Shown here: one piece after another, positions 34,736 through 46,009 of the stretch
How the letters are laid out: each line of letters starts with the position of its first letter
Position numbering within the stretch: the first letter of the stretch is position 1
Assembly: GCF_014898055.3 (NCBI RefSeq)
Contig: NW_023601433.1
Location: 45,317,876 to 45,381,875 of the forward strand
Length of the DNA stretch: 64,000 nt
Source: Talpa occidentalis
Taxonomy: Eukaryota > Chordata > Mammalia > Eulipotyphla > Talpidae
Direction of reading: 5' to 3'
The notes under the pieces: generated by a model
What the model was told of the DNA's origin: nothing
Seen by the model: the letters and a program-made list of their open reading frames with translations, nothing else
The model's database searches: none
Made by a program: the position numbers and the translations under genes

Positions 34736-35202
34736 CAATATATAAGCTTATAAATAACAGTATTGCATGAGTCATCCTTGAGGGGATTTTTGATTTGCAT
34801 TTCCTGAATGGCTAATGATGCTGAGTATCTTTTCATGTGTTTTTGGCCAATTGTATATTATCTTTACAGAACTATCTATTCAAATCTTTTGTCTATTTTT
34901 TAATTTTTGTTATTATGTCATAAGAGTTCCTTATATATTCTAGATTCTAGTTTTTATCAGATGTATGATCTGCAAACATTTTCTCCAACTCTGTGGGTTG
35001 TCTTTTCACTTTCTTAGTAGTGTCCTTTAATAGACAAACTTTCACTTTTGATGGAAGTTTTTTCTCTTTGGATGGTTTTGCTTTTGGTGTCATACTTACA
35101 TTGCCTAATCTAAGGTAAAGAAAATGTATGCCTGTTTCTTGGAGTAAATTTATCCTCATGTATTATCTTTTATAGACTTGTCCTTTCAAATTTTTCATTG
35201 CT

Positions 35203-35520
35203 GGGCCTCCCCGGTGGCACGGAGGTTGAGCGCTGGGTTGCGAAGCTGCCCACAGCCTCTGCAGCGCTGGTCCGACGATTCCTGGCTGCTCCCGGGCCAC
35301 CAGAGGAGGGTCCCACATGGCGCGCAGACCTCTCCTGCCGCCCGCTGCTCCCCTCAGCAGTGTACTTCGGTCCTTCTGCCTGTTCTGCAACCCGCTCTGG
35401 CTCTGGTGAATTCTCTCACCCTCCAGCGCTTCTGACTGTACCCAGTGCTTGTATAAATAAATAAATAAATCTTAAAAAAAAAAAAAACTTTCAAAAAAAT
35501 TTTCCAAAAAAAAAAACCCA
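35203..35520 (+). mobile_element. tRNA-derived SINE, subfamily A
   Basis: GGGCCTCCCCGGTGGCACGG head, GAATTCTCTCACC, CCCAGTGCTTG, and a long tail of A runs broken by CTTTC and TTTTCC. Perfect 16-bp flanks CAAATTTTTCATTGCT at 35187-35202 and 35521-35536. Confidence 0.95.
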
Positions 35521-36251
35521 CAAATTTTTCATTGCTAGTGTAGAGAAATAAGATTTTTGTACATCGATATTGCACTCTGCTATTTTGCTGAATTCATTTA
35601 TTGTTTCTAATAATTTTGGGGGTTTGTTTTGAGGGTCCTTCAAAGATTTCCTAAATATAAGATCATGTTATCTCCAAATAGTTTTACTTCTTCCTTTCCA
35701 ATCTGGAAGTCATTTCTTTCTTTTTCTAGTTAAATGCCTTAGCTAGAATCTCCAGGACAATATTCAATAGAATTAGACATTCATGTTTTGTTCCTGATTT
35801 TAGAAAGTTTTCAGTTCTTTCACTATACTTTCACCAATGTCGTTTTTCATCGATGTCCTTTATCAGAATGAAAATTTCCTTTCTATTCTGACTTTGTTGT
35901 GTTTTATATAATGAAAGGGTGTTGGATTTTGTCAAATGACTTTTTTTGCTATTGAATTGTATTTTTCCTCTGCGTGCTATAATGTATTATTTGATTTTCA
36001 TACATTGAATCATGTTTGCATTTCTGAGATGAAATTCTACTTGGTCATGGAATCTTTTTTATGTGACTGGATATGATTTATTATTAAGGATTTTTTTTTT
36101 TGGCATTTATACACAGGGATCTTGTAATGTCTTTATTTTACTTTGGTAGGAGGCTAACACTGGTCTCATAGAATGAGTTAAGTGTTCCCCCCTTTTCTTG
36201 AAAGGATTTGAAGACTGGTGCTAATCCTGCTTTAAATATTTGACAGAATTA

Positions 36252-36454
36252 GGGCCTCCCTGGCCTAGGGGTTAAGTCTCAGCCCTATCACCAATATGAG
36301 CTAAGTTCAGTCCCTGGCCAGGAAGCTAACCCACATGGTGCAGCAGACCTTTCCTGTTTCACCAACTGTTCCCCTCAGCGGTGTATTTCAGTAGATCTGC
36401 CTGTACCTCTGGCCTACACCCCAGTTCTTGTATGCATAAATTTTTTTTTTGATG
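36252..36454 (+). mobile_element. Internally deleted tRNA-derived SINE, subfamily B
   Basis: GGGCCTCCCTGGCC head and CAGTAGATCTGCCTGT are fused directly to ACCTCTGGCC, missing about 50 bp. The tail is T-rich. Perfect 13-bp flanks TTTGACAGAATTA at 36239-36251 and 36455-36467. Confidence 0.93.
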
Positions 36455-36934
36455 TTTGACAGAATTAACAGTAAAGTCATCTAGTTCTGGGTTTTTCTAT
36501 ATTGGTTTTCTGACTAGTAATTTAATCTCTGTTACAGTTCTGCTTAATTTTCAACATCTTCTTAAATCAGTTTTAGTAGTTCCTAAGAATTTATCCATTT
36601 CATGTAGATTATGCAATGTGCCAGTATACAATTGATTATTCATGTAGCTTACAATTTTTATGTTAAGAGCGGTAGTAATGTCTCCTTTTTCATGACAGAC
36701 TTTAGTTCTTTGAGTCATCTTTTTTTCTTTCTTGATCAGTTTAGCCTTAGGTTAGTCTTTTTTAAAAAAAAAAACTACTTTTGTACTAATATTTACCATT
36801 GCTTTTCTGTTCTCTCTTTCTGAACTAATCTTCATACTCCTTTTTGCTTTGTGGTTTAGTTTGCTCTTCTTTCTCTAGTTTATTAAGGGAGAAGCATGGA
36901 TTGTTGATTTGATTTTTTTTTAATGTAGGGATTT

Positions 36935-37204
36935 TTTTAAAAAAAATTTATTTATTTATGCATACAAGAGCTGGGGTACAGGCCAGAGGTGTGGGGGTTA
37001 AGAGGATTCACCAGAGACAGAGCAGGGAACAGAACAGGCAGATTGACCAAGGTACACTGCTGAGGGGAACAGCGGGCTAGTCAGGAGAGGTCTGCTACGC
37101 CATGTGAGTTGTTCCCTGGCCGGCCAGGGATCGAACTCATGCTGCGGAGGCTACGAACAGCCTCATAGGTTGTGTCTTACTGGTTGTGCTACCAGGTAGG
37201 CCCC
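36935..37204 (-). mobile_element. tRNA-derived SINE, subfamily B-like
   Basis: Minus copy with GAGAGAATTC replaced by GAGGATTCACCAGAGACAG and head complement CTACCAGGTAGGCC. Perfect 14-bp flanks TAATGTAGGGATTT at 36921-36934 and 37205-37218. Confidence 0.94.
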
Positions 37205-37767
37205 TAATGTAGGGATTTAAAGCTATGAAGTATCCTCTTGAGAACTGCTTTCATTGCGTCCCATAAGTTGTATGTTGTCTTTTTTTTCTTTTTAAAGTAT
37301 TTCTGAATCTCCCTGATTTCATGTTTCACTGGTTATTTAGAAGTTTGTTATGTAATTTCCACGTATTTGTGAATTTGCCCAATGTACTTCTAATTTCATT
37401 CCATTTGTGGTCACAGAACATCCTTTGTGTGATTTCAACCCTTTTTAATGTACTAAGACTTGTTTCATGGCCTAACATTTTGTGCTGATGTTCCATGTAC
37501 ATTTGATAAAAATGTGTCTTATTTTTGAGTTGAATTCTGTATATGCCTGTTAGATCCAAGTGGTGTATAGTACTTGGTCCCCTATCTCCTTATTGATTTG
37601 CCTTGTTCTTTTGTCCATTATTGAAAATGAGTATTGAAGCTTGCAATTGTTACTTCTGAATTGTCTACTTATGTCTTCATTCTATCAAATTTTGCTTCAT
37701 GAATTTTTGGGCTCTATTGTTAAGTGTGTGTCTATACACATATTACATTCAAAATTGTCATATATAT

Positions 37768-38034
37768 ATTTAAAGATTTATTTTTATTTATTTATGTATA
37801 TAAGAACTGGAGTGTAGGCCAGAGGTGCTGGGGGTTGAGAGGACTCACCAGAGACAGAGTGGGGAGCAGAACAGGCAGATTAACTGAAATACACAGCTGA
37901 GGGGAGGAGTGGACCAGACAGGAAAGGTCTGCTGTGCCATGTAGGTTAGCTCCCTGGCAAGGCATCATGTTGCAGTGGCTGCTGATAGCATGATGGTGCT
38001 GAGACTTAATCCCTTGTGCCACCAGGGATACCCT
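37768..38034 (-). mobile_element. tRNA-derived SINE, subfamily B (CAGTAGATC-like), just past TSNAX
   Basis: Minus copy with GAGGACTCACCAGAGACAG and CCACCAGGGATACCC. The target duplication is not clear. In TSNAX orientation its tail carries overlapping AATAAA motifs about 300-400 bp past the predicted mRNA end. Confidence 0.88.
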
Positions 38035-38164
38035 GTTATAGATTCTTGATGGGTTGCGCATTTTTACTATTAATGTTGTTCTATGTCTCCATACTAGGAT
38101 AGGTAGGCCAAAAATTCTACAACAGTTTGATGAAATATTTCTTCAGTATGACCAAAAAATAAGC

Positions 38165-39618
38165 TGAACTTCTGTATTTTGATAGTTTATTCAGAAGATT
38201 TCAATTTTAAGCATCTATAAAACATTTATTAATCCATTATTTTACTTTAACATTATAAATTTAACTTCAAGTGACAAAAAAAAAAAATATGTAATGAGAC
38301 AGACGGTATTTCAGCAGTGTATCTTAGAATAAGTAAACCCAAAATTAAAAAATCCACCATCACCGAAACAACCAACCAACTTACTTTATTAGGCATGTCT
38401 ATGTTTTATTTTCCTTTTAAGTGTTATTTTTTGGAAAATTACGCTTTCAAAGCATCTGCTCTTGCAAACAGAGCAGTTAATCTTTCCAAATATAAAATTC
38501 AATATCTAAATTTTCAAAACTCACAAAACAAAAGGAAATATTATGTTAGCCAACGGGTCATGCTCAAGTCAGTTTTATATCACAGGGAATAATCTAGAAG
38601 TAATTTCAGGAGGTAAAGCCCAATTCTAAATATTACTAGACACTACCATTATTCCCAACAATGTGGACAATTGTCTTATTGCTGAATTGTATATGGTAAA
38701 TTTTCTTTGGCAACTTTTTACACTATTAACACAATCGGACAACTTTTAAAGGTTAAGATTAACTTAGTTCATAAATTTCAAAACTTCATTCTAATTACTT
38801 AAATCTAATTTCTTATAGATGCTAGAATAGGAAACATGCCTATTGTAATATGACAACAAAAATATTGCTAAATAATTATTACTAAAAGCTTTTCAGTTGT
38901 ATGTGCAAGTATATAATTCAACTGAAACACCAGTGAAAATTATTACAATGTTAGCTCCAATTCTCTATCAGATTTTCTGATAAAGGACAAAAATTAAATG
39001 TAGAAACTAACATCTGATATCTCAATTTCTCTGGAAAGCTGTTTCATATGGATTCAATATGCCCTTAAATCAGCCAGAATATAATATGGATTTTCACAAT
39101 AACCTTATAAACTTAAAGTATATTGACAAATAATTAATTTTTAATTACTGTTCTATGAAATAAACCTACTTTGGAGGTTTGCCACAATATTACCAAGAAA
39201 TTTAAACAGAAGCTCAAGTCCAGAGGCATAAGAAATCTCTATATATAACAAAATCACCAATTTAATTAAAAGTGGGTCCCACTAAATATTACCACTCCAA
39301 ATGCACACAAAGTAAAATAGGTTTGGCAGAAAGTGCACTCTGAAGCATGTTCACATTCACAAAGATAAATGATGAAAGTTAACCAGCCAAAATTCAAATA
39401 GGCATATATGCAAACATTTGTGTGCACACTTTCATGAGTAAGATATACAAAATGATTCATTTTGACAATTTTATGTACAGCTGTATACAATTTAAAACAA
39501 GTACAACTGAAAACATTCTATGTAAAAGTCACAATAAAGTCAAATGAAATACTAAGTAACAGTCTTACAAATTGGTCTCTCTTAGGGGTTCTCAAGAGAA
39601 TAACAGGTGACTAATCTT
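38165..39618 (-). other. TSNAX: TSNAX 3' untranslated region (approximate 3' end)
   Basis: This is AT-rich sequence free of SINE or LINE homology, running from the stop codon to a poly(A) signal just before a recognisable L1 starts at about 38100. About 1.45 kb fits the length I remember for TSNAX mRNA in other mammals. Several minus-strand AATAAA motifs occur (TTTATT on plus at 38186-38191, 38225-38230, 38385-38390 and near 38405), so alternative ends are possible. The boundary is inferred, not observed. Confidence 0.6.
38186..38191 (-). terminator. TSNAX: Candidate distal poly(A) signal of TSNAX
   Basis: AATAAA on the minus strand, followed 20-40 bases downstream by a U-rich run (TTATTTTTTGG). 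It is the last such signal before the L1 sequence. A second AATAAA at 38225-38230 could serve instead. Confidence 0.45.
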
Positions 39619-39996
39619 CTAAGAAATGCCCTCCTCTTGATCAATCATTTCTGTTTTAACAGAAAAAACATCTGCCAGCATGTGTTTTGGAATTTCTGAA
39701 CCTCGGACTTTCAAAGCATAACAAGCATTTTCTACTTTAGCCAAACTTTGTTTCAAGGTATACAGCTTCTTAGAAACCTCATAAGGCCCAGTGTTGCCAA
39801 TAAATGAAAACCCATCATACACCTGCCTTAAAAACTGGCTCACTTCAAAGGGGGTGTCAATGTCCCCATTCCCCACACTGTTAATACACATCCGCATCAA
39901 CTCTCCAGTTAAATCAGCCACTCCCAGAAGGTAATCAACAGGTGTGATTTTCAGTCTCCAAGTACCACACTGCTTATCCTGTGCATCAGAGGAGGG
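39619..39996 (-). CDS. TSNAX: TSNAX terminal coding exon (exon 6), encoding TRAX residues 166-290
   Basis: TRAX pairs with translin to form C3PO, an Mg-dependent endoribonuclease that removes the passenger strand during RISC loading and trims tRNA pieces; TRAX supplies the active site. This exon gives 125 residues, from PSSDAQDKQ to the C-terminal MIDQEEGIS, then a TAG stop at 39619-39621. The acceptor AG is at 39997-39998 and the preceding exon ends in phase 0, so the frame is continuous. The catalytic Asp193 (codon 39913-39915) and Glu197 (39901-39903), known from C3PO work, are both kept in the stretch [12 protein letters not shown]. The helical C-terminal half is nearly identical to the human protein as remembered. 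One oddity is Cys at residue 175 (codon 39967-39969), where I recall Trp. The reading frame is intact, so this is the functional gene and not a retrocopy: introns are present. Confidence 0.96.
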   Translation of the reverse strand, partial: PSSDAQDKQCGTWRLKITPVDYLLGVADLTGELMRMCINSVGNGDIDTPFEVSQFLRQVYDGFSFIGNTGPYEVSKKLYTLKQSLAKVENACYALKVRGSEIPKHMLADVFSVKTEMIDQEEGIS

Positions 39997-40031
39997 CTGG
40001 TAAAAAAAACACAACACACACACACACACAA
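39997..40031 (-). promoter_or_regulatory. TSNAX: Exon 6 3' splice site with TG repeat and T8 tract
   Basis: Read on the minus strand, the acceptor is (TG)8, then TTGTG, T8, ACCAG and the exon. UG repeats next to a short U tract are known binding sites for TDP-43 and CELF proteins; in CFTR intron 8 the same arrangement controls skipping of the next exon. Whether it regulates TSNAX is inference. Confidence 0.6.
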
Positions 40032-40649
40032 AGAAAACACACCATGAAAAAGAATGAATATGCATGTATCACATTTATTATAGGGTACAAAATCAACAGC
40101 TGATCAGTCATACTAATCTTTAAATAAGAGGATCTGTTTTGCTTAATGACCATTCAGGTTACAAGAAGAATTCATGCCCTGGGTTGGGAGTTGAAGCAAA
40201 TGACTTCAGGCAAATTTTGAAATCTACCACTGTATCATTATAAAGTCAACTATTTCCAACTTGACAAAAAAAATCAAATATACATTCTTATTAACTAGGT
40301 CTAATGACTTTGTTGGATCACAATGAAAAAGCCCTCCAGGTTGGTGAGCCATTCACATTTCCCTAAGTCATTTAGTTCCTTTCCGGCCTCTCTCTCCCCA
40401 GTCTGCACTGACCACCATTATTTTTTACCCTCTCACTGAATTCTCCTCAGTTCCTTCAGACTGTTTTCCTACTGCAGTTGCCCATCAAAAACACAACCTT
40501 TACTCAGTTTTTAAAACCTACTTTTGTTAGTGCTTTGTTCAAGTGGCTGAAGATCACTGAGCTAAAAATATTAATAATCACAACTCTAATTTATACTGCT
40601 ACAAATTACTCACCAGCCCTTTTACTTATTCTTAGATGATTCTCTTTCC

Positions 40650-40965
40650 AGTCTCCTCAAATACTATTTCAAACCTTCATGGCTCTCCTTAGCCCCCTAC
40701 TCAGTCCCAAAGTTCTTTGCTCTCAAGTAGACAATCTTGCCTATTTTCACTTGCTTGGTCATTTGCCAGATCACCTGACACAAGCTCTCTTAATTAACTT
40801 GTCCCTACCAAAAAACAAACAAACAAATAGAAAAAACTTATGTATGTCCACATCCATCTTTACCTTCTATCCTCCAGTATCAGATGATGAGTTGTCCCTC
40901 CTCTTGTTTGAGGTTAACTCTTCCAAATGACCTTGACCCATCTCCTCCCACCTCTTCCAGGACCT
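40650..40965 (+). mobile_element. Possible L2 fragment
   Basis: Pyrimidine-rich text such as CAATCTTGCCTATTTTCACTTG suggests the L2 coding strand. Weak. Confidence 0.3.
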
Positions 40966-40969
40966 TGCT

Positions 40970-41150
40970 TCATAAGATGTATGCCCTTGGGCAAGTTATT
41001 TCATCTCTCTAAACCTCAGTTTCCTCATCTGTAAAATGGGATAACAGTACCTACCTCAGAGGTTTATTTTAAGGTTGAGATAACATTTACCAAGTTCTTG
41101 GCATAATGCCCAACACAAAGTAAATACTCAATAAATGTTAGCTGCTATCA
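40970..41150 (+). mobile_element. MIR SINE relic
   Basis: Clear MIR core: CTTGGGCAAGTTATTTCATC, CCTCAGTTTCCTCATCTG, TAAAATGGGATAACAGTACC, ending CTCAATAAATGTTAGCTG. The tRNA head is missing. Confidence 0.93.
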
Positions 41151-42984
41151 CCAGTACCAACATCATGTCAATCTCCTCTCCCCACATCAATTTTTCTCCT
41201 CTACTAGATTATTTCTAAAAAAGACAAAGCCTAAACTGCTACTAAAAGTCTGTATGAGACTTAACTCGTGAAGTAACAACCATATTGGAGGACATTTTAG
41301 GGATAGAGAATTGCAAAGGCATACAGGTAAGAACTGGGTTGGATATCTGAGGAGCTGGTAGGCATTTCTTTTGAGTGAGGATTAGTCTAGAAAGACAAGG
41401 GTAAAAAGTCACATTAAGGAACTTGAACTTCACCTATAATTTACAGTGTCACTGAGAAATGAGGTCCAAGGAACACCATAGGTAACATAGCTAAATAATC
41501 ACAGAACTGGACAAACACCCAAAGTCACTTCCCAATTATCCTAATGCCTGTGAAACTGTACTATGATATAAAAATACCTGCTGTTTTCTTCTTAAGAACT
41601 GGCACCTTTTTTAGAAAGGGTAGATTGGGGTAAAGGAAGTTGTGTTTCTTAAGTCATTTATAAAAATAACTTCTATTTAAAAAACAATAACCTTCTTCAT
41701 TTCTATTATTAGAAAGAAGGCATTCCCTAGTTTTAACTAAGAAGTTGATTTTAGAGAAAAACACCAAGTTAAAAAAAATTAACAAATTTCAACTAATAAA
41801 TTGTCAATAAAATAAATTCTACTTTACTAATAATATCAGAGACCAGGGGAAAAAAAATTACTTAAAACACAGTTTTTCAAAATGGATCTGAAGTAGTTAG
41901 GGATGAAATATGATACCCATGATTTAAAGTGACAAAAAATAATTAAGACAAAGCAAATATGACAAAGTTACTTATGAATCAAGATAATGGGTATATAAAT
42001 GTGTGTTACATTCTGTTTTCTAAATATTTGAAATTTTTTCCTAAGAAAGTTTTAAAAAATCAAATTAAATTAAATGATTTTGGCAATATTCTCAATAAGC
42101 AAGTCAGAGCAAAATGTCTTCCCCTATCAAATTCTCAGAATTTTTACCACCAACAGTGTTTAGCACTAAAAGGAACGTTATTATAAATGTAGTCTTGACA
42201 TAAAGTACATATGTATAACCTTAGAGCAATTTACTACCTAGATCCTAAAAACAGTACACTTCTTTCAGTTTCTTTTTACGATTTTGCCCTGATATTTCTA
42301 TTTTGAATTAGAAAGAACCTGAAAGGAAAGTGTAGTTACTATCTGAAAGAAGCAGGCTTACATTACTTCTTTCTGTAATTCAATCTTCACTAACTGAATG
42401 AAAATATGAAGGAATTTTGCTTCTCAAAAAACGAATTTTCTCTTTAACAAACTTTATATAATTACGAGAAAATACATGTCTTCCTTAAAGTTATACCTGT
42501 CATGCAAAACTAAGTCTCATTCTGTACTATTAAATTTCAGTCAATATTTATGCATTATTTCTACAGTTTCTTCCATCTTATTCCTACCTATACTGAATCT
42601 TTTAGTTATATTTTTAAAATAACAAAACGAAAAAATATGAAAAATAAAGGGAAAACTTTATTTCATCCTTAAGTGTACTGCCTAAATAGTGTTATCTTGA
42701 AACCCAGAGAATCAAACAGTATTTAAAAGCCAAACTGCAAAATTTTCTTCTAATTCAGAAAAACCACATATATTTTAGATGGAAGAATTATGAACTGCGT
42801 AAGTGATTAACAGCTCACTATATAACAATTTTAACTTCTTTAATAATAACTATTGCACACTTATGTTCATGTGATATATACTGCCTAATTTAAAACCTTT
42901 CTACCAAATCCCTTCAAACATTTCTTTGAGGTAGATATTTGGTGTCGTTTTCCCTGCAATATACTTTGAGAAACACTGGCAGAA

Positions 42985-43185
42985 TGGACAAGGTCACTGG
43001 CTTGGATAGTTTCAAAGCTTAGCTGTATACTTTTTAATTGTGTGATTTTGGACAAGTTACTTAAACTCTCTAAATGCCTATTTCCTTCTTAGTAAAATGA
43101 AGGTAATAATTCTTACCTCACTAGGTTAATAAAAGGATTAAATGAGATAGTGCTTATAAAGGGCACATGGTAAATACAGTAAAAC
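42985..43185 (+). mobile_element. MIR SINE relic
   Basis: GTGTGATTTTGGACAAGTTAC, TTAAACTCTCTAAATGCC, AGTAAAATGAAGGTAATAA, GGATTAAATGAGATAGTGC. Confidence 0.88.
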
Positions 43186-43442
43186 CAAAGGCCCACTTAA
43201 ACAATAATCACTCAATAATTAACGCTTTAAGAGTATCAGTTTTCCAAGATATCCACTGTTGTTCTATTTACTAACTAAAATATTTAAAAATACCACTTCC
43301 CGAGTTGGGAATCCATGAAGCCACACTTTAGGAAAAATTTCCACCTCAATATTCTTAACATTACAAGCCAGTGAATCTGCTGTAATTATTATGCTGTTAT
43401 ATAAATTATGTAATAAATGTGAAATATAATTTAAAATCTTAC

Positions 43443-43570
43443 GGTCTTATTTTCTTTCCCATTGTCTTCTGTTGTAAATATCAACTGTTTATTAATTTCA
43501 TCCATACTTATTAATGACCGTGTTTTGATGAAGTGTTGAAAAGAGACAGCCTCCACATATTCCTGCAGTC
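43443..43570 (-). CDS. TSNAX: TSNAX internal coding exon (exon 5), TRAX residues 123-165
   Basis: This exon is too short to stand out as an open frame but reads cleanly in the gene frame. Two bases (GA) complete the Gly123 codon begun by exon 4, followed by 42 codons from [10 protein letters not shown] to DNGKENKT. Glu126 (43560-43562) and Glu129 (43551-43553), which with Asp193 and Glu197 form the metal-binding RNase centre of C3PO, are present. The acceptor is a T-rich tract ending TTTTTCAG at 43571-43572. The donor is GTAAGA at 43442 downward, preceded by ACC instead of the usual CAG or AAG, so it is relatively weak. Length is 128 bp. The exon links in frame to both neighbours, which is strong support. 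Confidence 0.95.
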
Positions 43571-46009
43571 CTGAAAAACCAACCAAGAAAATTACTAAGG
43601 AATAGCTACTTAATAAGAAAATGTCAGAATACAGAACTTCAAATTGATTATCACCTAGCTCTCAAAAAAGTTTATAAAGGATGCCTACTATAATGCGAGC
43701 ACTAGATTTGGGGCCATCGAAAAAAGTCATAATGCATTTTTGCTTGAAAAAACACAGAAAAATGTGTCATGATTTTTCCAACAACCCAGTACTTAGAATC
43801 ACTTGGTGACAGATGGTTAACAGGGAGGCTAAGCACTAAACATGGCAAACATTCCTTTGAACTTTATAGAAGTTTGGAAGTAAAAGTGTTCAAGTTCTTC
43901 CTACTTCATGAGTTACTTGTGTTAAAAACCTACTTTCTTTCCTACAGAGAAATGTCAAAGACTTTCAGGGGAAAATTCCTTTTATTCAGAAAAGAGCCAT
44001 TACAAAAAAATCTGGTAGACTTTAATAGAAAATATACAGGAGACTAATTTTTGCTTCTTTAAATCACAAAACGACTCAATCAAATTAGACATAAAACTAG
44101 ATCATTTGGGTCTTTCTTAACATTTTAATAGTTGAAAATCACTTAAAATAATTGAGATTAAACAGCAAAATATAAAATACCTTTTTTTCTTCTCATACTT
44201 CAAATGGATCTAAAAAGGATAACTCCTTTCTATTTTAGTAAGGTTAAAAATAGTAAGCTGTTTTGCTTATTTTGTACCAGATGAAATTCTACAAAATTCA
44301 CACTGAATTAAAAATAAATTTTGGTAAAAGTCAAAAACCATTCTGTAAATATTTTTTCATATGTTTCAAAACAATTGAATTTGATAGCCACAATTCTCAG
44401 TATTATTTTGTTATGTCAATCTGCAAGTTGATAGGCACAGGGCAAAGTCTTAAAGTGATTATTATTACTGACAGGTTAGAAAACTGTCCTAAATACTCTT
44501 CTAGAAGGCTGGAAGTCTTTATTTATGTAAAAACAGGAAAAGAAGATGGATTCTGATTAAGAAAACTTGTAACTTAGTAGAATCACTGGTATCTGTCTCT
44601 CTAACACTTCTATTACAGCATCCCACTACTCACACAACCTCACAGGAACTGACATTAAAAATCAGGCTTGGCAGTAACATTGAGGAGGCTGACCATCAAA
44701 ATGCCAAACAAGGGTCAAAAACACAAAGGGAAATGGATGACCTGATTTTGACAGCCAATAAGAGGAAGTAACTAAATGAAAATATCCTGACTCATTTTGA
44801 GCTGCAAATGTTAAAGTAAGGTCAGCAAATAGGTGTCTTCAGTTGAAAAAATATGATATGACAAACTAGGACAATTGAATAAACTATAACATGCTGAGAT
44901 ATAAACAAAGTTGAGTTTAACAAATCAGATAACATCTTTAATGTTTACAATAAAAAATATTTTTATAAAATTTTAGCCTTATGAATAGGTGACCACTGGT
45001 TTCCCTCCCTAAAGACAATCTGTATTTCTCGTGTCTTTCCAGAGATACTTCATATATACAAAAGCAAATAGCAAGTCTTAAAGACCACTAATCAGATTTC
45101 TTAATAAGCTTTAATATAGTTAGCCTCATTAAAAATGAGCTAAACAAGATGATGTGTGCACAAAGATTTATGTACAAAGAAGTTCATCATTACTGCAAAA
45201 AAAAAAAAATCTTTAAAAGACCAATAATATATGTACCACTTGTCAACTTGTTTCTCAGGTTCATTATTTATAGGAAATGGATAATAGAATATAGACCCTG
45301 AAACATTTTTCTTTTGCCAACTAGAACAATACAATATTAAGGTTTGTGGGTAGAGAATGCTGGACAGCAAAGGAAGAAAAAGCTCTTTCTTGTTTGGAGC
45401 AACCCTCTTAGCAGTCCTCTAAGTGTGAGGCAACCAGCAGCTCACAGTGGCTAATAACATATATCATATCATTGGGGGCAGCTTCCCTCTGAGTCACCTC
45501 CTCCTCAGGCAAGGAGTTTTACAGCATGGCACCCTCCCAGAGAGTTCCACCAGTGCAGTGCCTTAGCAACTTCTCTGTCATCCAGCAGGCCAGACCTTCA
45601 CGTGAGGGAGGTGTGAGAGGACTGCAGATGAGGGCTGGACTCATCCAGATTTGTTCCCTCCTTGAATGATCTGCCTCAGCTCTGGAGTAGTGGCTGCTCC
45701 CTCTATCTAACATGTCTATGATGTAGAGTTCAGTTCTCCTCTTAGTAGGTAATCCCTAAATAGTTAATTCCTTATACTGGACTCTCCCTGTTCAAATTAT
45801 ATCATAGTTTTGTTTGCACCCTGTGAAAACAATAGGAAATAAGAAAAATAAATAATGGTATTATGTTTCCTTCCACCCCTACCTGCTTCTATAGCAGAGG
45901 TGAGTTGCATCTTTTGAAGTCAGTCACTATACCCAGGCTGAAAATGCAATTTCAGCAGGAAGCTCACTACAGATTCTCCCTTTAATGTACTAGTGTTCCA
46001 CCTTACGTT

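Larger units (their letters stand above)
33790..38100 (-). mobile_element. Long L1 LINE, ORF2 and 3' end, minus strand
   Basis: The longest repeat in the window. Antisense L1 words run from the 3' UTR (TTTTACTTAGCATGATGTTTT) through ORF2 (GGGTGTTGGATTTTGTCAAA; GGTCTCATAGAATGAG; TAGTTTGCTCTTCTTTCTC; CATTGCGTCCCATAAGTTG; CTTGATGGGTTGCG). It is interrupted by an LTR-like segment (34225-34735) and four SINEs (35203, 36252, 36935, 37768). The frame is broken throughout, so it is a relic. Its 5' end lies about 65 bp beyond the probable TSNAX polyadenylation site. Confidence 0.9.
39997..43442 (-). other. TSNAX: TSNAX intron 5
   Basis: This 3.4-kb intron has no SINE of the young family. It holds an MIR at about 40970-41150, an MIR at about 42985-43185, a short MIR-like piece near 42840-42960 and possible L2 sequence at about 40650-40965. 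The rest is unassigned AT-rich DNA in which I see no exon. Confidence 0.9.

Noticed and set aside
43769..44556. Open frames of 92 and 97 codons in TSNAX intron 4
   Set aside because: They are on the opposite strand to the gene, AT-biased and lack any recognisable family or start context.
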